Translations under genes and position numbers: made by a program
The notes under the pieces: generated by a model
The model's input: only the letters and a program-made list of their open reading frames with translations
Told to the model about the DNA's origin: nothing
The model's database searches: none
In this document: positions 1 to 8,687 of the stretch, piece after piece
Layout of the letters: each line of letters opens with the position of its first letter
Position numbering within the stretch: the stretch's first letter is position 1
From: Flavobacterium aquatile LMG 4008 = ATCC 11947
Lineage (GTDB): Bacteria; Bacteroidota; Bacteroidia; Flavobacteriales; Flavobacteriaceae
Assembly (NCBI RefSeq): GCF_000757385.1
Contig: NZ_JRHH01000005.1
Span: forward strand, 539,588 to 603,587
Reading direction: 5' to 3'
DNA length: 64,000 nt

Positions 1-62
1 CCTGCAATTCCTAATAAAGCCGAACTTGCTGCTGTATTTTTTATAAAATCTCTTCTTTTCAT
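1..62 (-). CDS. 5'-nucleotidase/metallophosphatase, N-terminal fragment (cut by window edge)
   Basis: Only the first 20 codons are in the window. They read MKRRDFIKNT followed by AASSALLGIAG, a twin-arginine (Tat) type signal: an RRDFIK motif followed by a short hydrophobic stretch. The start lies 5 nt after the stop of the 5'-nucleotidase C-terminal protein on the same strand, so the two are almost certainly one operon. In flavobacteria this gene normally encodes the metallophosphatase catalytic half of a 5'-nucleotidase; that identity is inferred from context, because no catalytic residue is visible here. Confidence 0.6.
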   Translation of the reverse strand, partial: MKRRDFIKNTAASSALLGIA

Positions 63-67
63 GACGA

Positions 68-847
68 TTATTCTTTAATTATTCTTTTGTTGGAGTTAAT
101 TTTTAAGGTATCAACATCTTTAAAATAATCAATAAGGATGTTTCTTAGTTTGTAATCTAAATCGGTGCGTTTAATTCCTTTTTTGAAAAACGTCATATTA
201 TCGCCACCATTTGCCAAATAATCGTTAGTAACAACTTGATAAATTGTGTTATTTTCTAAAGGTTTTCCTTGAATTAAAATATCTTTTGCAACTCCATTTG
301 ATCCAATCGTAAATTGAATTCCCGACAAAGGATGTGGTTTTTTCTCAGAAATTAAGTAATTTACCATTTCCAAAATTTGTTCACCTTTTAAAGCAATAAC
401 TGTTGCGCTATTTTCAAACGGCATCACTTCATAAGCATTTCGAGCGGTAACATTTCCTTTCGGAATAATAGATCGAATTCCGCCGTGATTTAAAATACAC
501 ATATCCAACGATTTTTTTTCACGCGATTGAAATACAACGTTACATTTTTCAAAAGTTACATCGGCTAGAAAATTACCAATATTGGTTTGCCATTCACCTT
601 TAGATTTATCAAGAACTTCAGGAGAATAGGCGAGTGTTGTGCTCAAATCTTTATCGATGTGATCTCTATAAGGTTTAATGTAATTCTCAATTTCGGTAAC
701 TTCGGATTGATTATTTGTAATACCAATTTTCTTTCCTTCAATTTTAGAAACAGAATATTTGTTATTTCCACATGAAGTAAGAAGTAGAAATGTTAATAAT
801 AAAACAAAATGTTTCAATACAATGCTATAGTTTTTTAGATTTACCAT
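68..847 (-). CDS. 5'-nucleotidase C-terminal domain lipoprotein
   Basis: A 259-residue protein matching the substrate-binding C-terminal domain of 5'-nucleotidases. The N-terminus is a lipoprotein signal with lipobox LLTSC near residue 26, so it is probably lipid-anchored at the cell envelope. Visible family motifs are NIGNFLADV, NHGGIRS and the late VVTNDYLANGGDNMTFF. The usual N-terminal metallophosphoesterase domain is absent and appears to be encoded by the next gene downstream (start at 62). Together the two halves would hydrolyse nucleotides or related phosphoesters outside the cytoplasm. It is divergent from the DUF6913-like gene at 897. The family call is firm; the substrate is not known. 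Confidence 0.85.
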   Translation of the reverse strand: MVNLKNYSIVLKHFVLLLTFLLLTSCGNNKYSVSKIEGKKIGITNNQSEVTEIENYIKPYRDHIDKDLSTTLAYSPEVLDKSKGEWQTNIGNFLADVTFEKCNVVFQSREKKSLDMCILNHGGIRSIIPKGNVTARNAYEVMPFENSATVIALKGEQILEMVNYLISEKKPHPLSGIQFTIGSNGVAKDILIQGKPLENNTIYQVVTNDYLANGGDNMTFFKKGIKRTDLDYKLRNILIDYFKDVDTLKINSNKRIIKE

Positions 848-896
848 CAGATATGCGACTAAAATTAATTAAATTTGTAACCCAAGTAAAAGTAGT

Positions 897-1415
897 ATGT
901 TTTTAGATAAGATAAAGGATTTTTGGACCAAAAAAATTGTTAAGAAAAGTTTATCAAATGTAAAACATAATGAATCAGTAAGTTCGATTAAAAAAATCGG
1001 AATTATTATTGACGAATCGTATTTTAATGAAAAGAATTTACTTTTAAATCAATTAAAATTAAACGGAATTAGCGAAGAAAATATAGAAATTTTAGCTTTT
1101 AGAAACAGAGTGAAAAAGAATGAAACCTTTGATTATACTGTTTTTAGTTACAAAGATTTAAGTTGGAATGCTACTTTTGACAAGAATGAAATAATTGATT
1201 TTGTAAATCAAAATTTTGATTTATTAGTAAGTTATTATGATGTAGAAAAAGCACCATTATTATTAGTCACAAGTTTATCTAAAGCCAATTTTAAAGTAGG
1301 ATTTGCCAATGTTGACAAACGATTAAATCACTTTATGATTGATACACAAGCAGAGAATTACAAGGTTTTTATTGAGGAATTATTCAAATATTTAAAAATA
1401 TTAAACAAACTTTAA
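897..1415 (+). CDS. DUF6913-like conserved protein
   Basis: A 172-residue cytoplasmic protein without signal peptide or membrane segment, rich in Lys, Asn and Glu. I know this as a flavobacterial family of unknown function (I believe DUF6913) found next to dapA. It contains an alpha/beta stretch ([15 protein letters not shown], then [16 protein letters not shown]) but no catalytic motif I recognise. Its stop lies 2 nt before the dapA start, so the two are co-transcribed. An exact TAnnTTTG element (TAAATTTG, 870-877) lies 19 nt upstream of the ATG and could be its promoter; no clear -33 TTG was found. Confidence 0.7.
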   Translation: MFLDKIKDFWTKKIVKKSLSNVKHNESVSSIKKIGIIIDESYFNEKNLLLNQLKLNGISEENIEILAFRNRVKKNETFDYTVFSYKDLSWNATFDKNEIIDFVNQNFDLLVSYYDVEKAPLLLVTSLSKANFKVGFANVDKRLNHFMIDTQAENYKVFIEELFKYLKILNKL

Positions 1416-1417
1416 AC

Positions 1418-2293
1418 ATGCAATCATTAATTGGAACCGGCGTTGCACTGGTTACACCATTCAAAAAAGATTTTTCTGTTGATACAGAAGCATTAACACG
1501 AATTGTAAATTTTCAAATCGATAACGGAATTGACTATCTAGTAGTTCTTGGTACAACTGCCGAAAATGCAACACTCTCGCAAGACGAAAAAGAAGTTGTA
1601 ATTAAAACTGTAATCGAGGCAAATAATAGTAGATTACCTTTAGTTTTAGGAATTGGAGGAAATAATACGCACGAAGTTGTTACTGAATTAAAAACCAGAG
1701 ATTTATCTAAATTTGTTGCTGTTCTTTCAGTTTCTCCATATTATAATAAGCCAACTCAAGAAGGTATTTACAGACATTTTGAAGCTATTGCAAATGCATC
1801 ACCACTTCCAATAATTCTATACAATGTTCCAGGTAGAACTTCTAGTAATATACTTCCTTCAACAGTGATTCGATTGGCTAATGATTTTAAAAATATAGTT
1901 GCCATTAAAGAAGCTGCAGGAGATATTGTTCAAGCTATGAAATTAATTCAAAATAAACCCGATGGTTTTCACGTTATCTCTGGAGATGATATGATTACTT
2001 TACCAATGGTTTTAGCTGGTGGAAGCGGAGTGATTTCTGTAATTGGAGAAGGTTTTCCACGACAATTTTCAGATATGGTTCGTCTTGGATTACAAAGAAA
2101 AGTTGATGAAGCTTATAAATTACATTATCTTTTAGCAGAATCTATAGATATGATTTTCGAACAAGGAAATCCTGCTGGAATTAAAGAAGTGCATAAAACA
2201 CTAGGTCTTTCAGAGAATACTGTTCGTTTGCCTCTTGTAAATGTTGATGAAAATTTAGCAAAAAGGCTCTCAGATTTTACTAAAAAGTTGTAA
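1418..2293 (+). CDS. dapA: 4-hydroxy-tetrahydrodipicolinate synthase
   Basis: A 291-residue class I aldolase-fold enzyme that condenses pyruvate with aspartate semialdehyde, the first committed step of lysine and diaminopimelate synthesis. Motifs in order: GTTAENATL (pyruvate-binding TT pair), [16 protein letters not shown] (catalytic Tyr), [12 protein letters not shown] (substrate Arg), and AIKEAAGD, which holds the Schiff-base lysine near residue 166. Length is normal for the family. It starts 2 nt after the DUF6913-like gene. The family usually has GTTGE; here it is GTTAE, a small change within a conserved motif. Confidence 0.95.
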   Translation: MQSLIGTGVALVTPFKKDFSVDTEALTRIVNFQIDNGIDYLVVLGTTAENATLSQDEKEVVIKTVIEANNSRLPLVLGIGGNNTHEVVTELKTRDLSKFVAVLSVSPYYNKPTQEGIYRHFEAIANASPLPIILYNVPGRTSSNILPSTVIRLANDFKNIVAIKEAAGDIVQAMKLIQNKPDGFHVISGDDMITLPMVLAGGSGVISVIGEGFPRQFSDMVRLGLQRKVDEAYKLHYLLAESIDMIFEQGNPAGIKEVHKTLGLSENTVRLPLVNVDENLAKRLSDFTKKL

Positions 2294-2398
2294 AAAATAG
2301 CAACTAAAAAAAATATTTTATTGTATCTAATTATTAACTAATTTTGCAGTTCGTTTTTTACGAAAAATAAAATCGATTACGAGCACCGGTAAATTAAA

Positions 2399-3193
2399 AT
2401 GAGAAAAATAATATCAATCATCATTCTAGTTCTTTTTGTATCATCATGTAATGAATATCAAAAAGCTTTAAAAACAGAAGATGTGGCTGTGAAATTAGAA
2501 ACAGCAACAAAATTATACGAAAAAGGAAAGTATTTTAAAGCAATTACATTGTTTGAACAAATAGCTCCTGCATACAAAGGCAAACCACAAGCTGAAAAAT
2601 TATTTTACATGCACTCAATGGCATACTATAAGAATAAGCAGTACGGTCTATCAGCTTACCACTTTGAAAGCTTTGTTTCTAGTTATCCAAAAAGTGAAAA
2701 ACAAGAAGAATCGGCTTTTTTAGGAGCCAAAAGTTATTCGAAGCAGTCGACGGTTTATAGTTTAGATCAAACGGATACTGACAAAGCTATTGATAAACTT
2801 CAAATATTTATTGACACATATCCAAATTCTCAATATTTTGCAGAAGCAAATACAATAATTAAGGAATTAAAAACAAAATTAGAGAGAAAAGCATACGAAA
2901 ACGCAAAATTGTACAATTCAATTTCAGATTTTAAAGCTGCAATTGTTGCGTTGGATAATTTTGTTTCAGATTTTCCTGGAACTCCTTATAAGGAAGATGC
3001 TTTGTATTATAAATTAGATTCTGCTTATCAATTGGCTATAAACAGTGTTGTTGATAAAATGGAAGCAAGATTAAATACTGCTAAATTATCTTACGGAAGT
3101 TTGATCAAATTTAAAGCAGATACAAAATACAAAAAAGAAGCTGACGAAATGTTGGCTAGAATTGATAAAGAATTGAAACAATTTACTAAATAA
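2399..3193 (+). CDS. bamD: Outer membrane protein assembly factor BamD
   Basis: A 264-residue lipoprotein of the BAM complex, which folds beta-barrel proteins into the outer membrane. It starts with a lipoprotein signal (lipobox VSSC near residue 17), followed by TPR-like helical repeats such as AEKLFYMHSMAYYKNKQYGLSAYHFE and FVSSYPKSEKQEESAFLGAKSYS. Length and order match BamD. An exact TAnnTTTG (TAATTTTG, 2339-2346) lies about 50 nt upstream and probably starts a transcript that continues into the omega-like gene and coaBC. Confidence 0.9.
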   Translation: MRKIISIIILVLFVSSCNEYQKALKTEDVAVKLETATKLYEKGKYFKAITLFEQIAPAYKGKPQAEKLFYMHSMAYYKNKQYGLSAYHFESFVSSYPKSEKQEESAFLGAKSYSKQSTVYSLDQTDTDKAIDKLQIFIDTYPNSQYFAEANTIIKELKTKLERKAYENAKLYNSISDFKAAIVALDNFVSDFPGTPYKEDALYYKLDSAYQLAINSVVDKMEARLNTAKLSYGSLIKFKADTKYKKEADEMLARIDKELKQFTK

Positions 3194-3199
3194 AAAGTC

Positions 3200-3517
3200 A
3201 TGGATTTAAAAAAGACGAATGCTCCTGTAAACACAATAACATATAACAAAAATGTTATCGAAGAACCAACAGGAAATGTATATGAAGCAATAACTATTAT
3301 CGCTAAGCGTGCTAATCAAATCAATGCAGAGATTAAAAAAGAATTAATTGATAAGCTTGATGAATTTGCTACTTACAACGATAGTTTAGAAGAAGTCTTT
3401 GAAAACAAAGAACAAATAGAAGTTTCTAAATTCTATGAAAAATTGCCAAAACCACACGCACTTGCTGTGCAAGAATGGTTAGACGATAAAATTTACCATA
3501 GAAACTCAGATAAATAA
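3200..3517 (+). CDS. RNA polymerase omega-like subunit
   Basis: A 105-residue protein matching the Bacteroidetes RpoZ/omega family found between bamD and coaBC. The region NVYEAITIIAKRANQINAEIKKEL resembles the omega core (helix with A-x-RA-Q-I), which in E. coli omega contacts the beta' C-terminus. The remaining acidic C-terminal part is specific to this phylum. It starts 6 nt after the bamD stop and ends 8 nt before coaBC, so it lies within that operon. The assignment rests on the short core motif plus synteny, hence moderate confidence. Confidence 0.75.
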   Translation: MDLKKTNAPVNTITYNKNVIEEPTGNVYEAITIIAKRANQINAEIKKELIDKLDEFATYNDSLEEVFENKEQIEVSKFYEKLPKPHALAVQEWLDDKIYHRNSDK

Positions 3518-3525
3518 AAGCTAAA

Positions 3526-4737
3526 ATGTCAGTTTTAAGCGGAAAAAAAATAGTGCTAGGTGTTTCTGGTGGAATTGCCGCATATAAAACAGCAACTTTA
3601 GTAAGACTCTTTATAAAAGCAGGTGCACATGTCCAAGTGATAATGACACCTGCTTCTAAGGATTTTGTAACGCCATTAACCTTATCTACGCTATCTAAAA
3701 ACCCAGTTCATTCTTCTTTTTATAATGAAGAAGATGAGAACGCGCAATGGAATAATCACGTTGAAATTGGATTATGGGCAGACCTAATGGTTATTGCACC
3801 AGCAACTGCCAATACCATGTCTAAAATGGTAAACGGAAATTGCGATAATCTATTAATAGCTACGTATCTATCGGCGAAATGTCCGATTTATTTTGCACCT
3901 GCAATGGATTTAGATATGTACAAACATCCTTCTACAATTGCCTCATTTAATGCTTTACGTCAATTTGGAAATACTATAATTCCAGCTGAATCGGGTGAAC
4001 TTGCAAGCGGTTTATCTGGTGAAGGACGAATGGCAGAACCAGAAAATATAATCGCCTTTCTAGAAGCCGATTTAGAGAGTAAATTACCTCTAAAAGGAAA
4101 AAAAATACTAATTACCGCTGGTCCTACATACGAAGCAATAGATCCTGTGCGTTTTATAGGTAATCATTCTTCTGGAAAAATGGGTTTTGATATTGCAAAT
4201 TGTGCTGCCAGTTTAGGTGCAGAGGTGATTTTAGTATCTGGTCCAACTCATTTTAAAGTTAAAAATGATTTTATAAATTTGATTAAAGTAGTTTCAGCAC
4301 AAGAAATGTATGATACTTGTCATCAATATTATAAAGATGTTGACGTTGCTATTGCAGCTGCCGCTGTTGCTGATTACAGACCCAAAGTTGTTGCTGATCA
4401 GAAAATTAAAAAAAGCGATACTTGTTTTTCAATTGAGTTAGAAAAGACAAAAGATATTTTAGCGTCATTAGGCGAAATTAAGAAAAATCAGTTTTTAATT
4501 GGTTTTGCTTTAGAAACCGAAAACGAAATTGAAAATGCGAAGTTGAAAATTCAGAAAAAAAACTTAGATTTGATAGTTTTAAATTCGCTTCAAGATGAAG
4601 GTGCAGGATTTGGGAAGCCAACCAACAAAATTACCTTTATAGATTCTAATTTCACTATTGAGCCAATGGATTTAAAGTCTAAAGAAGAAGTTGCACAAGA
4701 CATAATTAACAAAGTAATAGAACATTACCATGCGTAA
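3526..4737 (+). CDS. coaBC: Bifunctional phosphopantothenoylcysteine decarboxylase / phosphopantothenate-cysteine ligase
   Basis: A 403-residue two-domain enzyme of coenzyme A synthesis. The N-terminal flavoprotein domain (CoaC, residues about 1-185) has GKKIVLGVSGGIAAYKT, the active-site NHVEIGLWAD region (catalytic His in NHVEI), and PAMDLDMY. The C-terminal CoaB domain (from about 190) begins GKKILITAGPTYEAIDPVRFIGNHSSGKMG and has AAAVADYRP and a KIKK lysine pair. The last 8 nt overlap the start of the DUF4835 gene. Note that the last CoA-pathway enzyme, CoaE, is also encoded in this window (fusion gene at 15580). Confidence 0.95.
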   Translation: MSVLSGKKIVLGVSGGIAAYKTATLVRLFIKAGAHVQVIMTPASKDFVTPLTLSTLSKNPVHSSFYNEEDENAQWNNHVEIGLWADLMVIAPATANTMSKMVNGNCDNLLIATYLSAKCPIYFAPAMDLDMYKHPSTIASFNALRQFGNTIIPAESGELASGLSGEGRMAEPENIIAFLEADLESKLPLKGKKILITAGPTYEAIDPVRFIGNHSSGKMGFDIANCAASLGAEVILVSGPTHFKVKNDFINLIKVVSAQEMYDTCHQYYKDVDVAIAAAAVADYRPKVVADQKIKKSDTCFSIELEKTKDILASLGEIKKNQFLIGFALETENEIENAKLKIQKKNLDLIVLNSLQDEGAGFGKPTNKITFIDSNFTIEPMDLKSKEEVAQDIINKVIEHYHA

Positions 4738-5617
4738 ATTTTTTTTAGTTTCATTTCTATTTATAATTGCATTCGCAAAAGGTCAAGAGTTAAATTGTAC
4801 GGTTACAGTTAATTATGACAAAATCACTAATGCAAATGTTCAAATATTCAAAAATCTTCAGATATCATTGAATGATTTTGTGAATAAAACAGTTTGGACA
4901 GAGCAATCGTACTCGCAAAGAGAAAAAATTAATTGTTCGATGTACATCATTATAAATTCTTATGATTCAAATCAATTCGGAGCAACAATTCAAGTGCAAT
5001 CTTCACGGCCTGCTTTCAATTCTACTTATTCATCTCCAGTGATTAATATAAATGATAAAGAATTTAATTTTAGATATGTAGAGTTTGAAAATATGATTTA
5101 TAATCCAAATTCATTTGATACCAATTTAATTTCTGTTTTAGCCTATTATAGTTATCTAATTATTGGTACTGATGCCGATACATTTTCTCCTAAAGGTGGA
5201 AGTCCTTATTTTCAAATAGCGCAAGATATCGTTAATCAAGCAGCGCAAAGTGGTTATAAAGGATGGACTCAAGCTGAAAAAAACCAAAATAGATTTTTTC
5301 TTATAAATGATATTTTATCACCAGCAATGGTAGCTTATCGTGAAACTTTATATTCTTATCATTTTGATGGAATCGATATGATGCATAAAGATTTAAAATT
5401 GGCTAAAGGTGCTATCAAAAACGCATTAATGAATATTTATAAACTAAATACTGTTAGACCAAATTCCTATTTAGCGCGTACTTTCTTTGATGCAAAAGTA
5501 GATGAAATTGTTGCTATATATACTGGTGGTCCATCAATTCCAGTAGCAGATTTAGTTGATAATTTGAATAAAATTTCTCCAACTAATTCTAGTAAATGGT
5601 CACAAGTTAAATTTTAA
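4730..5617 (+). CDS. DUF4835 family exported protein (PorD-like)
   Basis: A 295-residue protein with a cleavable signal peptide (MRKFFLVSFLFIIAFAKGQ). It matches the DUF4835 family that follows coaBC in flavobacteria. From memory, some annotations call the family 'type IX secretion system protein PorD'; I cannot verify that here. Visible features are a middle region rich in Tyr and Asn, followed by a helical C-terminus that includes YHFDGIDMMHKDLKLAKGAIKNALM. The ATG overlaps the coaBC stop by 8 nt, indicating translational coupling. If the PorD link is right, it would help build the export machine used by the T9SS proteins elsewhere in this window. Confidence 0.75.
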   Translation: MRKFFLVSFLFIIAFAKGQELNCTVTVNYDKITNANVQIFKNLQISLNDFVNKTVWTEQSYSQREKINCSMYIIINSYDSNQFGATIQVQSSRPAFNSTYSSPVININDKEFNFRYVEFENMIYNPNSFDTNLISVLAYYSYLIIGTDADTFSPKGGSPYFQIAQDIVNQAAQSGYKGWTQAEKNQNRFFLINDILSPAMVAYRETLYSYHFDGIDMMHKDLKLAKGAIKNALMNIYKLNTVRPNSYLARTFFDAKVDEIVAIYTGGPSIPVADLVDNLNKISPTNSSKWSQVKF

Positions 5618-5638
5618 TTTTTCTATTAAATTTAAAAA

Positions 5639-7291
5639 ATGATTACATCTTTATCTATTGAAAACTTTGCATTGATTGAAAAATTATCAGTCAGTTTTTC
5701 TGATGGATTCTCTGTAATTACTGGTGAAACTGGAGCAGGAAAATCAATACTTCTTGGAGCTTTAGGATTGGTTCTTGGTAAACGAGCCGACTTAAATTCT
5801 TTAAAAAATAAGGAAGAAAAGTGCATTATTGAAGCACATTTTCAAATTAAAAATTACAATTTAAAGTCTTTTTTCGAAGCCAATGATCTTGATTATGAAG
5901 ACGAAACCATAATTCGAAGAGAAATTTTGCCTTCTGGAAAATCTAGAGCTTTTATAAACGATACGCCTGTTAACTTAAATGAATTACAAGATTTAAGTAA
6001 TTATTTAATCGATATTCACTCGCAACATCAGACGCAAGAATTATCTGATGATGGTGTTCAATTTCAAATTATAGATTCGGTGGCATCCAATTTTGATTTG
6101 ATATCGGACTATTCTTTTAAATTGAAGGAATATAAAAAGTCCAAATCAAATTTAAAATCGAAATCTGAGTTACTTCAGTCGGTTTTAAAAGAACAAGATT
6201 ACAATACGTTTTTATTGGAAGAATTGCTTTCGGCAAATTTGAAATCGGGAGAACAAGAAGAACTAGAAGTTCAATATGAAAAGCTAAATAATGTTGAATT
6301 TATAAAAGAAAATCTTGTAAAATCGCTTGCTTTAGCAAATGAAGAGCAGATTGGTGTTTTGGAAAATCTGAAAGAAATTAAACTTTCATTTCAAAAAATA
6401 GCCAATTTTTCACCAGAATACAATCAGTTGTTCGAACGAATTTCAAGTGTTTTAATCGAATTTGATGATGTAGAAAAAGAACTTTCTCAATTATCTGAAA
6501 ATCTTTTTTCCGATCCTGAAGAGTTAGATTTGATAAACCAAAAGTTACAATTTATTTACACTTTACAGAAAAAACATCAAGTGAATTCTGTTGATGAATT
6601 GTTATCAATTCAAAATGATTTAGATAATAAAGTTGTTTCGGTTACCACATTAGAATCAGAAATAGCAACAATAGAAAAGTTCATTCAAGAAATTGAAGTA
6701 CAACTTAATGAAATTGCATTAAAAATTCATAAAAATAGGGCAGAAGCAGTTCCAGTGTTGACCGATAAATTAGCTGCAATTCTCGAACAATTAGGAATGG
6801 CTAATGCTAGATTTAATATTCAGCTTACTGTAAAAGAAGAGTTTTATTCGAATGGAAAAGACGAAATTCAGTTTTTGTTTTCAGCCAATAAAGGTTCCGA
6901 TTTTGGTTTGTTAAAAAAAGTAGCTTCCGGTGGAGAAATGTCTCGAATTATGTTGGCAGTAAAATCGGTATTATCACAATATTCTAAATTACCTACAATT
7001 ATATTTGACGAAATTGATACAGGAGTTTCTGGAGAAATCGCTCATAAAATGGGTGAAATTATGAAATCAATGAGTGAAAACATGCAAGTTTTTGCTATCA
7101 CACATTTGCCGCAAATTGCTGGAAAAGGAAAAGATCACTTTAAAGTCTACAAAGTAATTAAAGAAAATCAAACACAATCGGAATTGAAATTACTGTCTAA
7201 CGATGAGCGAGTTATAGAAATTGCGCAAATGTTATCGGGTTCTACCATTTCAGATTCGGCTTTAAATCATGCGAAGGAATTGCTTAACTAA
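5639..7291 (+). CDS. recN: DNA repair protein RecN
   Basis: A 550-residue SMC-like ATPase of double-strand break repair. The N-terminus has IENFALIEKL and Walker A GETGAGKSILLGALGLVLG (about residues 29-47). Next comes DIHSQHQTQELSD, then long coiled-coil arms (about 150-350). The C-terminal half has the signature KKVASGGEMSRIMLAVKS, Walker B LPTIIFDEIDTGVSGEIA and the switch histidine in FAITHLPQIAGKG. It lies 21 nt after the DUF4835 gene and closes this co-directional run. Confidence 0.96.
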   Translation: MITSLSIENFALIEKLSVSFSDGFSVITGETGAGKSILLGALGLVLGKRADLNSLKNKEEKCIIEAHFQIKNYNLKSFFEANDLDYEDETIIRREILPSGKSRAFINDTPVNLNELQDLSNYLIDIHSQHQTQELSDDGVQFQIIDSVASNFDLISDYSFKLKEYKKSKSNLKSKSELLQSVLKEQDYNTFLLEELLSANLKSGEQEELEVQYEKLNNVEFIKENLVKSLALANEEQIGVLENLKEIKLSFQKIANFSPEYNQLFERISSVLIEFDDVEKELSQLSENLFSDPEELDLINQKLQFIYTLQKKHQVNSVDELLSIQNDLDNKVVSVTTLESEIATIEKFIQEIEVQLNEIALKIHKNRAEAVPVLTDKLAAILEQLGMANARFNIQLTVKEEFYSNGKDEIQFLFSANKGSDFGLLKKVASGGEMSRIMLAVKSVLSQYSKLPTIIFDEIDTGVSGEIAHKMGEIMKSMSENMQVFAITHLPQIAGKGKDHFKVYKVIKENQTQSELKLLSNDERVIEIAQMLSGSTISDSALNHAKELLN

Positions 7292-7309
7292 AAAATAGAA
7301 TTATCTTTG
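7280..7309 (+). promoter_or_regulatory. Bacteroidetes-type promoter of fabV
   Basis: TTG at 7280-7282, a 19-nt spacer and an exact TATCTTTG at 7302-7309 match the Bacteroidetes sigma consensus (TTG, 17-23 nt, TAnnTTTG). The -33 element lies inside the end of recN. Transcription would start near 7315 and give fabV a leader of about 40 nt. Confidence 0.6.
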
Positions 7310-7355
7310 TTTGAACAAACTACACAAATAAATAAAACATAATAAATACAAAGTT

Positions 7356-8546
7356 ATGATTATAGAACCAAGAATGCGTGGCTTTATTTGCTTAACAGCA
7401 CATCCAAAAGGTTGCGAACAAAACGTAAAAAATCAAATTGATTACGTAAAATCAAAAGGATCAATTGATGGTGCTAAACGAGTTTTAGTAATTGGTGCAT
7501 CAACAGGTTTTGGTTTGGCATCAAGAATATCAAGTGCTTTTGGTTGTAATGCATCAACAATTGGAGTTTTCTTCGAAAAACCGCCAACAGAAGGAAAGAC
7601 GGCTTCACCTGGTTGGTATAATTCTGCAGCTTTTGAAAATGAAGCACATAAAGCAGGTTTGTATGCAAAAAGTATCAATGGAGATGCGTTTTCTAAAGAG
7701 GTAAAGCAACAAACTATCGATATGATTAAAGCCGATTTAGGTCAGATTGATTTGATAATTTACAGTTTAGCGTCGCCAGTTCGTATGCATCCAGAAACTG
7801 GTGTTTTACATCGCTCAACATTAAAACCAATCGGCGGAACTTTCACCAATAAAACAGTTGATTTTCATACAGGGAATGTGACCGAAGTTTCTATTGAACC
7901 AGCAAATCAAGAGGACATAGATAATACAGTTGTGGTCATGGGTGGCGAGGATTGGACTATGTGGATTGATGCTTTAAAAGCAGAAAATTTATTGGCAGCC
8001 GGAGCAACAACTATTGCCTATTCTTATATTGGACCAGCAGTTACAGAAGCGGTTTATAGAAAAGGAACTATTGGTAGAGCGAAAGATCATCTAGAAGCAA
8101 CAGCATTTACAATAACAGATAGTTTAAAAGATATTAACGGAAAAGCATATGTTTCTGTAAATAAAGCATTGGTAACACAAGCAAGTTCTGCAATTCCAGT
8201 TATACCTTTATATATATCACTTTTATACAAAATTATGAAAGCGGATGGAATTCATGAAGGTTGTATTGAGCAAATCCAAAGGTTGTATAGCCAAAGACTT
8301 TACAATGGAGGCGAAATTCCTACAGATGAAAATGGTAGAATTAGAATTGATGATTGGGAAATGCGTGCCGATGTACAAGAGCAAGTTGCAAAACTTTGGC
8401 AAGAAGCAACTACGGAAACGTTGCCACAAATTGGAGATTTAGCTGGATATAAACAAGACTTTTTAAATTTATTTGGTTTTGGCTTTAGTGGAGTTGATTA
8501 TGATGCCGATGCAAATGAGATGGTTATGGTTGATAGTATAAATTAA
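7356..8546 (+). CDS. fabV: Enoyl-ACP / trans-2-enoyl-CoA reductase FabV
   Basis: A 396-residue NADH-dependent reductase that catalyses the last step of the fatty acid elongation cycle. It has the family start MIIEPRMRGFICLTAHPKGC, the cofactor-binding GASTGFGLASRI (about 47-58), YSLASPVRMHP, and the catalytic pair Y-x8-K in YSYIGPAVTEAVYRKGTIGRAK. The C-terminal FGFGFSGVDYDADAN is also characteristic. Length is exactly that of the family. A consensus promoter lies upstream and a strong terminator follows at 8611, so it is probably transcribed alone. Confidence 0.95.
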   Translation: MIIEPRMRGFICLTAHPKGCEQNVKNQIDYVKSKGSIDGAKRVLVIGASTGFGLASRISSAFGCNASTIGVFFEKPPTEGKTASPGWYNSAAFENEAHKAGLYAKSINGDAFSKEVKQQTIDMIKADLGQIDLIIYSLASPVRMHPETGVLHRSTLKPIGGTFTNKTVDFHTGNVTEVSIEPANQEDIDNTVVVMGGEDWTMWIDALKAENLLAAGATTIAYSYIGPAVTEAVYRKGTIGRAKDHLEATAFTITDSLKDINGKAYVSVNKALVTQASSAIPVIPLYISLLYKIMKADGIHEGCIEQIQRLYSQRLYNGGEIPTDENGRIRIDDWEMRADVQEQVAKLWQEATTETLPQIGDLAGYKQDFLNLFGFGFSGVDYDADANEMVMVDSIN

Positions 8547-8610
8547 TAAAGTATTCATTATAAATATTTTTTTATACTAGGAAATAAATTTCATTAAAAA
8601 AATGTTAATA

Positions 8611-8640
8611 AAAAAAACTCGCTTTTTAGCGAGTTTTTTT
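8611..8640 (+). terminator. Rho-independent terminator after fabV
   Basis: A perfect 12-bp stem (A7 CTCGC pairing with GCGAG T7) with a TTTTTA loop. It ends in a T run and would also work on the other strand. Confidence 0.85.
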
Positions 8641-8687
8641 TATTTATTTATATATTTATCGCTTATTAACTTAAACTTCATTTTTTT

